64,000 nucleotides of DNA, taken from the NCBI RefSeq assembly GCF_030323865.1, contig NZ_CP066362.1:2108001-2172000 (forward strand), in the 5' to 3' direction. A program made the translations under genes and the position numbers. Under the pieces are notes generated by a model. It saw only the letters and a list, made by a program, of their open reading frames with translations. It had not been told where the DNA came from and made no database searches. Source of the DNA: Pseudarthrobacter defluvii. Its GTDB lineage: Bacteria > Actinomycetota > Actinomycetes > Actinomycetales > Micrococcaceae. Shown in pieces: positions 1 through 8,158 of this stretch. Within the stretch, counting starts at the first letter, position 1; the number at the start of each line of letters is the position of its first letter.

Positions 1-2
1 TA

Positions 3-119
3 ACCGACGTGCTCGTTGAATGGGACGGAGACGGCGGATACCACCTCCGTTGGGAGGCGAGCTGGCTTGTGCGCCGGTGTGCGCCGCAGCAGACAACGGC
101 GCGGCAGGGCCTGTCTTGA
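3..119 (+). CDS. C-terminal fragment of an unidentified protein (partial)
   Basis: A reading frame already open at the window edge runs 38 codons to a TGA at 117-119. The visible tail is rich in Trp, Gly and Asp (for example VEWDGDGGYHLRWEA) and ends in a polar Gln/Thr/Arg stretch. I do not recognise the family. It may equally be a chance open frame, because no start or domain can be seen. It lies in the same direction as the polysaccharide operon that follows. Confidence 0.35.
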   Translation, partial: TDVLVEWDGDGGYHLRWEASWLVRRCAPQQTTARQGLS

Positions 120-409
120 CTCCCCCAGGCCTTTCCGGCCGGGGACCAGGGGGTGCCGCCCCTGCCGTAGGTAGGTAACACCTAATAAATCATTCAGGTA
201 CCCCTTACGCGTGTTTGCGCCGGAACGCCAAACCTATCCTCAATGCCAGGACGACGGTCCATTCGGCTGTTGTCGCTGGTCAAAGCCGGTTTGGCCTGCC
301 CAACGGCAGGCGCAGACCACCGGATCCTTGCAGCAGCTCGAGGAGCAGTCGACCAGCCCCTTTCGGGCGCAATCGACGACGCTTTGCAGGTTCCAGGCAG
401 GGGGCTCCG
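120..409 (+). other. Non-coding stretch before the polysaccharide operon
   Basis: About 290 bases without a convincing gene. There is a 6-bp hairpin (CAGGGG 147-152 with CCCCTG 159-164) that could end the upstream gene, although it lacks a T-run. An AT-rich patch (TAATAAAT near 183-190) is the only promoter-like segment. Frames open from about 215 run into the downstream gene, but the good ribosome site (GGCAGGGGG at about 395) favours the ATG at 410. Confidence 0.3.
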
Positions 410-2749
410 ATGACAAACCTCTCCCCCCACTTACCAGCCGTCCAGCCACCTGTGTTCTTCGACGCCAGCGGAACCCGCTGGCCGCGCCTTTTAAACGTCC
501 TGCTGGCAGCGGGGCTGACCACCATCCTGGTGCTCGGCGCGGTGCTGCCCGCCGCTACCGCGCCCCTGCAGCAGGGCCCGTTGAACCAGTCCCCCGATTA
601 TCCCCGCCAGCTGCTTGCGGAGGAGGACGTGAAGGACATTCCCCGCGTCGGATACGAGCAGGGCAACGAAATTTTCCACCGGATAGACCTGGTGGAAAGA
701 CGGGACGGCATCGATTTGCTGAAGGACCCCTTCAGCAACCAGGTCTGGCGGGAGGCAACAGCGGAGGAAGCCGCCGCCATAGGTGACAAACCGTACGTGG
801 TGGAGGCGTACGGCCTCCCGCCGGACCATACCCTGATGCTGACCTTCGATGACGGGCCCGACCCGCGCTTTACGCCCCAAATCCTGGACCTTCTGTCACG
901 CGAAGGAGTCCCTGCCACCTTTTTCGCGGTAGGTGAAAACGTCGTGGAAAACCCGGATATCTTCCGCCGGATGGTCCGCGAAGGCCACATGGTAGGGAAC
1001 CACACCATGAGCCACATCGACTTTTGGGCACACGATGATGCCTACAACAGGCAGGAAATCATCGGAGAGGACCGGGTGCTGCGGGCCGCGGACAACTACG
1101 CCTCACGGCTGTTCCGGATTCCAACGGGTAATCCGGAAAACAACACCCTTGCCCTGCTCCAGGCACAGCAGCTGGGCTACCTTCACGTGAATATGGACCT
1201 GGATACCAGGGACTGGGAGTACACGCCGGGTACCCCGGTCCCTCCCCCGGACCTGGACGGCCTGGGCCACGTCATGCTGGTGCACGACGGTGGTGGGGAC
1301 AGGACGGCGACCATCGAGATGCTGAAAAAATTCATCCCTGAAGCAAAAGCCCAGGGCTATCGGTTCACCACCCTGGAGCCCATGCTGCCGGCCGGATTCG
1401 TCCCCCAGCGCAGCGTCACTGCAGGCCTTCAGGACAACCTGACGCTTGGAGCCCTCACCGCATATCTGGTTACTCCCAACGTGGTGATGAACTGGCTGTT
1501 CTGGTTCGGGGTCGGCTCTCTGACCATCCTCACCTTCCTGTTCGTTGTCCTTGCCCTCGTCAGCAATGCGCGGCAGAAGAGACGGAAGTGGAACCTTCCC
1601 CACGCCAAGGACTGGCCGTTCGTCAGCGTGATCCTGCCGGTCTTCAACGAGGAGCCCGTGGTCACCAAAACACTCGACGCCCTCAGGGCCAGCGATTATC
1701 CGCGCTTCGAAGTGGTTGCGGTCAATGACGGGTCCACGGATGGCACACTCGCCGTCCTGACCGATTACGCCCACAGCTGGCCGCAGCTGCGCGTTTTCAG
1801 CCAGCCCAACAGCGGCAAGCCCGCGGCAAGCAATTACGGCATTTCCGAGTCGGATGGGCAAGTCATCGTGACCCTGGACGGTGACACCCTGTTCGAACCC
1901 CAAACCATCAGGATGCTGACCCGTCATTTCATGGTTCCTCCGGGGGAAAAGGAAGTAGGCGCAGTCGCCGGGCACGTGAAGGTGGGAAACCGGCGAAACC
2001 TCGTCGCCTGCTGGCAAAGCCTGGAATACCTGTCGGGCATCTGCGTTACCCGAATGGCAGAGGGTCTCCTGGGAGCCATCTCCATTGTCCCGGGCGCCTG
2101 CGCGGGATGGCGCAAGGAGGCATTGGTCAAAGCAGGAGGTTACCCGGCCACAACCCTCGCAGAAGACGCTGATCTCACGCTCTCCCTGCAGAAACTGGGC
2201 TACAGCATCGTCCAGGAGAACGAAGCAGTGGCTTGGACCGAGGCTCCGCTCACGCTCAGGGGCTTGTTCAAGCAGCGCCTGAGATGGACTTACGGCAACA
2301 TCCAGACGCTCTACAAGCACCGCTCCATGTTGTTCAACCCCAAGTTCGGCGCACTGGGCATGCTGACCATGCCCTACGCGTTGATCTCGGTCCTGGTCCC
2401 GCTGGTCTTCATGCCCCTGGCTGTTGCCGTGGCGGTCCTAAGCCTCGCACGGGGTGAATGGCAGGCCATCGCCCTGTTCGCCGCCTTCGTGACCGCGACG
2501 CATATGGTCGTCTCCGTAGTGGCCGTCCTGATGGTCCACGAAAGTCCACTGCATCTGTTCATCGTGCCCTTCTACCGGATCATCTACGAACCCCTGCGTG
2601 CCTACGTCATCTTCGGCTCAGCCATCCGTGCACTGAGGGGATCCGCCGTTGGCTGGTACAAGCCCCAGCGGAGCAACAGCGCAGCGCTGCCGTCCGCCCC
2701 GGCAGACCGCCGGCCTCTGCCTCAGACCTCCGCCTGGGGAAGCGGATGA
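410..2749 (+). CDS. Bifunctional polysaccharide deacetylase / family 2 glycosyltransferase
   Basis: A 779-residue membrane protein. Residues 24-50 form a signal-anchor helix. Residues 140-325 are a NodB-type (CE4) deacetylase with TFDDGPD at 145, the metal-binding HTMSH (H198, H202) and a late HDGGG at 292. Helices follow at about 355-385. Residues 403-640 are a processive GT2 synthase with VILPVFNEE at 407, DGD at 490, EDAD at 585 and QRLRW at 622, then further C-terminal helices. This matches HasA/NodC/PgaC-type beta-glycan synthases. One polypeptide could therefore polymerise an N-acetylhexosamine chain inside and deacetylate it outside. The actual product (chitosan-like or PNAG-like) is inferred. 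The stop overlaps the next start (ATGA). Confidence 0.9.
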   Translation: MTNLSPHLPAVQPPVFFDASGTRWPRLLNVLLAAGLTTILVLGAVLPAATAPLQQGPLNQSPDYPRQLLAEEDVKDIPRVGYEQGNEIFHRIDLVERRDGIDLLKDPFSNQVWREATAEEAAAIGDKPYVVEAYGLPPDHTLMLTFDDGPDPRFTPQILDLLSREGVPATFFAVGENVVENPDIFRRMVREGHMVGNHTMSHIDFWAHDDAYNRQEIIGEDRVLRAADNYASRLFRIPTGNPENNTLALLQAQQLGYLHVNMDLDTRDWEYTPGTPVPPPDLDGLGHVMLVHDGGGDRTATIEMLKKFIPEAKAQGYRFTTLEPMLPAGFVPQRSVTAGLQDNLTLGALTAYLVTPNVVMNWLFWFGVGSLTILTFLFVVLALVSNARQKRRKWNLPHAKDWPFVSVILPVFNEEPVVTKTLDALRASDYPRFEVVAVNDGSTDGTLAVLTDYAHSWPQLRVFSQPNSGKPAASNYGISESDGQVIVTLDGDTLFEPQTIRMLTRHFMVPPGEKEVGAVAGHVKVGNRRNLVACWQSLEYLSGICVTRMAEGLLGAISIVPGACAGWRKEALVKAGGYPATTLAEDADLTLSLQKLGYSIVQENEAVAWTEAPLTLRGLFKQRLRWTYGNIQTLYKHRSMLFNPKFGALGMLTMPYALISVLVPLVFMPLAVAVAVLSLARGEWQAIALFAAFVTATHMVVSVVAVLMVHESPLHLFIVPFYRIIYEPLRAYVIFGSAIRALRGSAVGWYKPQRSNSAALPSAPADRRPLPQTSAWGSG

Positions 2750-3822
2750 AAAACTTCCGAGACGCCGGTTTCTGGACCCCGGTCCTTCTTTGCGCCACCT
2801 TGGCCTTCGCCGGCTGCAGCGGTGGACCGACGGACGGTACAGGGCCCGGCAGCGGAATTGCCCCGGAAAAGCCCAACCCTGGATGGTTCGGAGGATACCT
2901 CGACGTCACACTCCCCCAAGGTCCCGAACTGCGGAATGCCGCTGAGGGAAGGACCACGACTGTTCTTTCTTTTATCACTGCGGACCCGGGAAGGCCGTGC
3001 ACTCCGTCCTGGGGTGGAACCCTGGGCTTGGAGGAGGCCGGGACAAAGTTGCAGCTCGACGCCAAAATCCGGAATTTCCGTGCCGAAGGCAACGACATCG
3101 CCGTCTCCTTCGGTGGTCAGGCCGGGCAGGAATTGGCCGCTGGGTGCCAGGACATCGGTGCTCTTGCAGATGCCTATCAAAGTGTTATCGCCCGGTACGC
3201 ACTGGACGTTGTGGATTTGGACGTGGAGGGACAGGCGGCCGGGTCCGGAGCGGCCAGGCTCAGGGCACAGGCTTTCGCCAAGCTCCAGGCGGGAAGGCCA
3301 CCGGGACGTCCCCTTCGGGTCTGGCTCACGTTGCCTGTCACAAGGGACGGACTAGACAGCGCCGGAAAGAACAGCGTGGAGGCAATGCTTACCGCCGGAG
3401 TTGATTTGGCAGGGGTCAACATCATGACAATGAATTTCGGTCAGCTCCGGAACGGCGAAAGCATCCTCTCGGCCTCGGAGCTTGCCGCGGAGGCTACCTA
3501 TCGGGACCTGGAGCAGTTGTACTCCACGGCCGGCATGCCCAAGGAAGGCGGGAAGATGTGGAGGAACATCGGGCTCACTCCCACTATTGGAGAGAACGAT
3601 ACCGAGGCCAATGTGTTCACACTGCAGGATGCCGCCGGAATGACCAGCTTCGCCCGCGACCGGAACCTGGGCCGCATTTCCTTTTGGTCCCTCACCAGGG
3701 ACGCGACCTGTAATGCAGGGGTGGAGGACGAGCAGCGGCCGTCCAGCTCCTGCAGCGGCATCGACCAGGACGCCGGCGACTTCGCCAGGATCCTCAGCAA
3801 TGGCTTCACGGGCAGCAGTTGA
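2746..3822 (+). CDS. GH18-like (chitinase-fold) lipoprotein
   Basis: A 358-residue exported protein. The N-terminus is a lipoprotein signal with lipobox FAGC (C24). The mature part has the GH18 signatures SFGG (residues 121-124) and DVVDLDVE (154-161), which fits DxxDxDxE with the catalytic acid at E161. This suggests a chitinase or endo-N-acetylglucosaminidase-type hydrolase tethered to the membrane. Its ATG overlaps the synthase stop (ATGA), so translation is probably coupled. A likely role is trimming or releasing the polymer made by the upstream protein, as PgaB and PelA glycosidase domains do in other exopolysaccharide systems. Substrate specificity cannot be read from the sequence. Confidence 0.82.
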   Translation: MKNFRDAGFWTPVLLCATLAFAGCSGGPTDGTGPGSGIAPEKPNPGWFGGYLDVTLPQGPELRNAAEGRTTTVLSFITADPGRPCTPSWGGTLGLEEAGTKLQLDAKIRNFRAEGNDIAVSFGGQAGQELAAGCQDIGALADAYQSVIARYALDVVDLDVEGQAAGSGAARLRAQAFAKLQAGRPPGRPLRVWLTLPVTRDGLDSAGKNSVEAMLTAGVDLAGVNIMTMNFGQLRNGESILSASELAAEATYRDLEQLYSTAGMPKEGGKMWRNIGLTPTIGENDTEANVFTLQDAAGMTSFARDRNLGRISFWSLTRDATCNAGVEDEQRPSSSCSGIDQDAGDFARILSNGFTGSS

Positions 3823-4481
3823 TTATGATGCCGCGGACGGGGAACAACTCTGGAAACCAGGTTTCAAGGGGTAAAGGCAACGGGCGGGTGGGAAGGCTTC
3901 CACTGGCCGCGGCAACTGCCTGCTGCATTGCGCTCGCGGCCAACGCCTGCACGGACAACCCTTCCCATGGCGGGGATGAGTCAATCAGGACGGACGTCTT
4001 CGTCACCGCCTACACCTGGTTCGACAACACACCTCCCGGGTCCACGGTGATCAGCCATCCTGTGCTGCACAAAGCAGCCGGGGGAACCGGGACGTACGCC
4101 GATCCGGTGACCATCGCCGTCGGGCATTCCCGGAAGACCGGCCAGGATGTCCTGGACATTCCTTCCGGCACCCGGATTTACCTGCCGGACGTCCGCCGCT
4201 ACTTCATCGTGGAGGACACGTGTGGCGACGGACCCAAACCGGAGGAAGGCCCCTGCCACACAGGTGCCGAAAAATACGGGGAAGCGACGCTCTGGATCGA
4301 CATGTGGATCGGCGGCAAGGGTGAGGCCCAGTCCTTTGTGCGCAACTGTGCGCGAAAGGCCACGGGGGTCAGTACGGCCATCTTCAACCCGAAGGACAAC
4401 TACCAGGTGGCTTCCGGCCACGGCGTCATCCACGACGGCACCTGCGACACGGGCTATGGACAGAAAGCCGCTGCCAAGTGA
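3819..4481 (+). CDS. Small secreted protein, probably double-psi beta-barrel (RlpA/expansin-like) lipoprotein
   Basis: Up to 220 residues. A hydrophobic stretch ends at AANAC (Cys44 if the TTG at 3819 is used), a weak lipobox. The mature part has VTAYTWFDNTPPGS, an IPSGTRIYLPD segment and a TCGDGPK motif with paired cysteines. This pattern is typical of small double-psi barrels that bind cell-wall glycans. TTG 3819 overlaps the previous stop (TTGA). ATG 3825, ATG 3828 and GTG 3888 are alternatives, and GTG 3888 would give a compact 21-residue signal. It is the third gene of the polysaccharide operon. The fold is inferred from pattern only. Confidence 0.65.
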   Translation: MIMMPRTGNNSGNQVSRGKGNGRVGRLPLAAATACCIALAANACTDNPSHGGDESIRTDVFVTAYTWFDNTPPGSTVISHPVLHKAAGGTGTYADPVTIAVGHSRKTGQDVLDIPSGTRIYLPDVRRYFIVEDTCGDGPKPEEGPCHTGAEKYGEATLWIDMWIGGKGEAQSFVRNCARKATGVSTAIFNPKDNYQVASGHGVIHDGTCDTGYGQKAAAK

Positions 4482-4521
4482 CCTCCGCTACGGGGGCGGG
4501 AATACTCCCAGGAGGGGCGGC

Positions 4522-4527
4522 TAAGCT
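4522..4527 (+). promoter_or_regulatory. -10 box of an apparently leaderless transcript
   Basis: TAAGCT fits TANNNT and ends 7 nt before the ATG at 4535, so transcription would begin at or next to the start codon. The purine-rich stretch at 4511-4520 is rather far for a ribosome site. This suggests a transcript separate from the polysaccharide operon. Confidence 0.5.
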
Positions 4528-4534
4528 CGAATCC

Positions 4535-4936
4535 ATGAGTTCGTTGAAAACGAAGCCGGCAAAGACAGCTTCCGCAAAAGTAGTCCTGGCGGCGGCAGCA
4601 GCTGACATCGTGTTGATTCTCGCGTTCGCCGCGATAGGCCGGGACGCGCACCACCGCGAGCAGCCCGTCCTGGGGGTCCTCCTCACCGCGTGGCCCTTCC
4701 TCGCCGGCGCAGCCGCGGGATGGGTAATCGCCAGGGTGTGGCGGAGCCCCTTATCCGTCCTGCGGGCGGGCGTTCCAGTTTGGCTGGGCAGCCTGGTGGG
4801 AGGAATGATCCTGAGGGCCCTGACAGCGCAGACGGTGGTGATTCCCTTCGTCATCGTGGCCACGCTGGCCCTTGCCGTCTTCCTGGTGGGACACCGCCTG
4901 CTGATCACCGCGGCTGCAAAGCTGCGCGGCAGATAA
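4535..4936 (+). CDS. DUF3054 family membrane protein
   Basis: A 133-residue integral membrane protein with four predicted helices and short loops, fitting the DUF3054 family of small actinobacterial membrane proteins. An RVWRSPLSVLRAG stretch sits between helices two and three. Function is unknown. An in-frame start upstream at 4478 is possible, but its extra 19 residues look non-coding and the leaderless -10 box points to 4535. The two following genes are not obviously related. Confidence 0.75.
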   Translation: MSSLKTKPAKTASAKVVLAAAAADIVLILAFAAIGRDAHHREQPVLGVLLTAWPFLAGAAAGWVIARVWRSPLSVLRAGVPVWLGSLVGGMILRALTAQTVVIPFVIVATLALAVFLVGHRLLITAAAKLRGR

Positions 4937-5036
4937 GCGGCGGCAGCCGGGGAAACGCCGGCCGTGTAATAGGCTGGCAGCAGAGAAGAAACCTGCCGGG
5001 CCCTGCTGCGGCGGAACTGATTGAAGGGGTGCAAAC

Positions 5037-5318
5037 GTGGTTACCGCATTTGTTCTGATCAAGACTGACGCCGCCCGCATTCCCGAGACGGCGGAGGAGA
5101 TCTCCGCCATCGAAGGCATCAGCGAGGTCTACTCGGTTACCGGGGAATGGGACCTGATCGCCGTCGCGCGCGTACACCGGCACGAGGATCTGGCGGACGT
5201 CATCGCCGACCGGCTCTCAAAGGTTCCCGCCGTGGTCCACACCACCACCCATATCGCGTTCCGTGCCTACTCCCAGCACGACCTGGACGCGGCCTTTTCC
5301 TTGGGCTTCGAGCAGTAG
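5037..5318 (+). CDS. Stand-alone Lrp/AsnC ligand-binding (RAM) domain protein
   Basis: 93 residues covering only the C-terminal effector-binding RAM (AsnC_trans_reg) fold, with no helix-turn-helix. Characteristic segments are the ISEVYSVTGEWDL strand-loop-strand and the final THIAFRAYSQ strand. Such proteins form ring-shaped oligomers and bind amino acids. Without a DNA-binding domain it probably acts as a sensor or as a partner of full-length Lrp proteins. The GTG start is preceded by GAAGGGG at 5023. It ends 24 bases from the convergent trpD, so an amino-acid-related role is plausible but not shown. Confidence 0.85.
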   Translation: MVTAFVLIKTDAARIPETAEEISAIEGISEVYSVTGEWDLIAVARVHRHEDLADVIADRLSKVPAVVHTTTHIAFRAYSQHDLDAAFSLGFEQ

Positions 5319-5342
5319 GCCCTGACCGCGGCCCTTGCCGGA

Positions 5343-6398
5343 CTAAGCGCGGGACAGGGACACCCAGCGGTCCAGCACGGCGGCGGCGGCACCGGAATCA
5401 ATTGACTGTGCTGCACGGGCAAATGCCTTCTGCATCCGGCCCAGGAATGGGCCCTCCGCGGCCAGGTCGAACGCAACCAGGCCGGCCGCGGCATTGACCA
5501 GGACCGCGTCCCTGGCAGGACCCTCCTTGCCCGCAAGCACGTCACGCACGACTCCCGCGTTGGCAGCTGCGTCGCCGCCCCGGAGCTGTTCCACGGTAGC
5601 CAGGCTGATGCCGAGGTCCTCCGGCGAGAAACGGAGTTCGGTCACGGCGCCATTCCGGATCTCCCAGACCGTGGAAGGGCCGGTGGTGGTCAGTTCATCC
5701 AGCCCGTCATTCCCACGGAAAACCAAGCCCCTGCTCCCCCTCCGGGCCAGGACGCCCGCCACGAGGGGTGCCATCCGCTCGTTGGCGACGCCGACAGCCG
5801 AAGCCTGCACGTTGGCCGGGTTTGTCAGCGGCCCCAGGAAGTTGAATGCCGTTGGTATCGCCAGCTCGCGGCGGGGTACGGCGGTATGGCGGAAGGAGGG
5901 GTGGAACACCTGAGCAAAACAGAACGTGATTCCAGCCTCTTCCGCGTTCCGGGCCACCCGGGCAATGGACAGGTCAAGACGGACGCCGAGCGCTTCAAGC
6001 ACGTCAGCAGACCCGGACGACGACGACGCGGCCCGGTTGCCATGCTTCACCACCTTCGCACCGGCGCCGGCAGCGACGAGGGCGGCCATGGTGGAGATGT
6101 TGACGGTGTTAAGTTGGTCACCACCGGTCCCGACGATGTCGAGCTTTTCGCCGGAAATTTCCACCGGGTTGGCGTGGGAAAGCATCGCTTCGACCAGGCC
6201 GGAAAGCTCATCCACCGTCTCACCCTTGGCGCTCAGGGCCACCAGGAATCCGGCAATCTGGGCAGGCGTGGCCTCGCCGGACATGATGGTGTCCATGGCC
6301 CAGGAGGTGTTCTCCGCCGAGAGGTCGGACCCCTTGATCAGTGCGGAGATCAGGCGGGGCCAGGTGTTGTCGGACGCTGCGGATGCCAGTGAAGTCAC
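5343..6398 (-). CDS. trpD: Anthranilate phosphoribosyltransferase
   Basis: 351 residues. It transfers phosphoribose from PRPP to anthranilate, the second step of tryptophan synthesis. Family motifs are present: VGTGGD for the PRPP phosphates, the following NTVNIST, and VVKHGNRA. It stands alone here; no other trp gene is nearby, which is common in actinobacteria. It is divergent from ctaE across 148 bases. The GTG start has a TANNNT box 6 nt upstream, so the message is probably leaderless. Confidence 0.97.
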   Translation of the reverse strand: MTSLASAASDNTWPRLISALIKGSDLSAENTSWAMDTIMSGEATPAQIAGFLVALSAKGETVDELSGLVEAMLSHANPVEISGEKLDIVGTGGDQLNTVNISTMAALVAAGAGAKVVKHGNRAASSSSGSADVLEALGVRLDLSIARVARNAEEAGITFCFAQVFHPSFRHTAVPRRELAIPTAFNFLGPLTNPANVQASAVGVANERMAPLVAGVLARRGSRGLVFRGNDGLDELTTTGPSTVWEIRNGAVTELRFSPEDLGISLATVEQLRGGDAAANAGVVRDVLAGKEGPARDAVLVNAAAGLVAFDLAAEGPFLGRMQKAFARAAQSIDSGAAAAVLDRWVSLSRA

Positions 6399-6404
6399 CT
6401 GCTG

Positions 6405-6410
6405 ATGCTA
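6405..6410 (-). promoter_or_regulatory. -10 box of leaderless trpD
   Basis: On the minus strand TAGCAT ends 6 nt before the trpD GTG (6398). No ribosome-binding site lies in between. Confidence 0.5.
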
Positions 6411-6510
6411 TCGAGCGATGGCAGGCGCTGACCAATGTGAACGGTGCCGGGAACTTTTCCCGGCAATTTCGCGCGTTTGTAGAAAAAGTGCTCCGAAAAG
6501 GCGGTTTGCG

Positions 6511-6540
6511 TTGGGCAGCACGGACTTTTACAGACATAAT
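6511..6540 (+). promoter_or_regulatory. Promoter of ctaE-qcrCAB, leaderless
   Basis: TTGGGC (6511-6516), an 18-bp spacer, then CATAAT (6535-6540). The first transcribed base would be about 6547, which is the G of the ctaE GTG. No Shine-Dalgarno sequence is present. Confidence 0.6.
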
Positions 6541-6546
6541 GTCTAT

Positions 6547-7185
6547 GTGACATCTGCGACCCATGCCCCCAGTACCCCGGCGCACCCCACGCTGAACCGC
6601 CCCAATATGGTTTCTGTCGGAACCGTTGTGTGGCTGTCCAGCGAGTTGATGTTCTTCGCCGGTCTCTTCGCCATGTACTTCACACTGCGCTCCACGAGTG
6701 GTCAGATGTGGGCGGAAGAGACAGCCAAGCTCAACTTCCCCTTTGCGCTCGTCAACACGATCGTCCTCGTGGCCAGTTCCTTTACTTGCCAGATGGGCGT
6801 CTTCGCCGCAGAGCGGCTGCAGCCCCGGCGTGCCGGAGGTGCGCTGCAGTTCGCCCGCTGGGGAATGAACGAATGGTTCACCCTGACGTTCCTCATGGGC
6901 GCGTTCTTCGTCGCCGGCCAGACCACCGAATACGCCATGCTGGTCTCCGAGCACGTCTCGCTCTCCTCCAACGCCTACGGCTCAGCGTTCTACATGACCA
7001 CCGGCTTCCACGGCCTCCACGTCATCGGCGGCCTGATTGCCTTCCTGCTCATCATGGGCCGGTCCTTCGCTGCGAAGAAGTTCGGACATTTCGAAGCAAC
7101 GTCCGCAATCGTCACCTCTTACTACTGGCACTTCGTGGACGTCGTGTGGATCGGCCTCTTCCTGGTCATCTACGTACTCAAGTAG
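6547..7185 (+). CDS. ctaE: Cytochrome c oxidase subunit III
   Basis: 212 residues with five or more membrane helices. Family signatures include [25 protein letters not shown] and the terminal [14 protein letters not shown]. It is the third core subunit of the aa3 oxidase in the cytoplasmic membrane. A longer upstream frame exists, but the GTG at 6547 starts at the expected family position and has the leaderless promoter. It leads the ctaE-qcrC-qcrA-qcrB operon, the standard order for the actinobacterial bcc-aa3 supercomplex. ctaC, ctaD and ctaF lie about 2-4 kb downstream on the other strand. Confidence 0.97.
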   Translation: MTSATHAPSTPAHPTLNRPNMVSVGTVVWLSSELMFFAGLFAMYFTLRSTSGQMWAEETAKLNFPFALVNTIVLVASSFTCQMGVFAAERLQPRRAGGALQFARWGMNEWFTLTFLMGAFFVAGQTTEYAMLVSEHVSLSSNAYGSAFYMTTGFHGLHVIGGLIAFLLIMGRSFAAKKFGHFEATSAIVTSYYWHFVDVVWIGLFLVIYVLK

Positions 7186-7271
7186 CCAGCTTTGATTCTT
7201 TTTCTACAAGAGGCAGAATTTCAGGTAGCGGCTCCCGGAGCCGGCGCAGGATCGAATAAAGGAACCACCAC

Positions 7272-8060
7272 GTGAAGGCACTCTCCCAAAAGCGGCGTCA
7301 CCCACTTGCAGCGATCGCGCTGCTCCTGATGGGGCTCCTGATTACGGGTGGGCTGTACGCCGTAGCGACCTCGATGAACGAGGCCAAGGCGAGCACCACC
7401 ACCGCAAGCGCAAGCGACGCGGAGGAAGGCGGCAAGCTCTTCGCCGCCAACTGCGCCACCTGCCACGGCATGGGTGCCAGTGGATCCAAGGACGGCCCCT
7501 CGCTGGTGGGTGTCGGTGCCGCAGCTGTTGACTTCCAGGTCGGTACCGGCCGCATGCCCATGCAGATGAACGGCCCCCAGGCCATGAAGAAGCCGGTCCA
7601 GTTCAACGACCAGCAGATCCACCAGCTTTCAGCCTATGTTGCTTCCCTGGGAGCCGGCCCGGCAATTCCTTCGGAGGACCTGACAAACGGTGGCGGCGAT
7701 GCAGCCGCCGGTGGCGAGCTCTTCCGTACCAACTGCGCCATGTGCCACAACGCTGCCGCCGCGGGCGGTGCCCTGACCCAGGGTAAGTTTGCTCCCGCCC
7801 TGGCGGATGTCAGCGGCAAGCACATCTACGAGGCCATGGCCACGGGCCCGCAGAACATGCCGGTGTTCAACGACGCCAACATCACGCCTGAAGGCAAGAA
7901 GGACATCATCACCTTCCTGAAGCAGATCGAGACCACCGGTTCGCCGGGCGGTGCGAACCTGGGCTCCCTCGGCCCGGTCGCCGAAGGCCTGTTCGTCTGG
8001 GTTGCCGGCCTCGGCGTCATCATCGCCTTCACCATTTGGCTGACCTCCAGGACGTCCTGA
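7272..8060 (+). CDS. qcrC: Di-haem cytochrome c subunit of the bc complex
   Basis: 262 residues. An N-terminal helix (about 13-32) anchors the protein. Two cytochrome c domains carry haem motifs C61-A-T-C-H65 and C155-A-M-C-H159. A C-terminal helix (about 233-255) gives a second anchor. In actinobacteria this fused di-haem protein replaces soluble cytochrome c and passes electrons from the Rieske centre directly to the CuA site of CtaC. GTG start, with AAAGGAA at about 7258 as ribosome site; 86 bases after ctaE in the same operon. Confidence 0.97.
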   Translation: MKALSQKRRHPLAAIALLLMGLLITGGLYAVATSMNEAKASTTTASASDAEEGGKLFAANCATCHGMGASGSKDGPSLVGVGAAAVDFQVGTGRMPMQMNGPQAMKKPVQFNDQQIHQLSAYVASLGAGPAIPSEDLTNGGGDAAAGGELFRTNCAMCHNAAAAGGALTQGKFAPALADVSGKHIYEAMATGPQNMPVFNDANITPEGKKDIITFLKQIETTGSPGGANLGSLGPVAEGLFVWVAGLGVIIAFTIWLTSRTS

Positions 8061-8158
8061 CCTTCCGCAGGAAGAACAAACTTCTGCTGCCCAGTCAGCA
8101 GCTTGATATTAGAAACTAACCCGGCAACAGCCGGGACGAGAGAAGGATGAGGCGAATT

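Noticed and set aside
1103..2320. 405-codon minus-strand frame inside the deacetylase/synthase gene
   Set aside because: Antisense shadow; the plus-strand catalytic motifs are complete.
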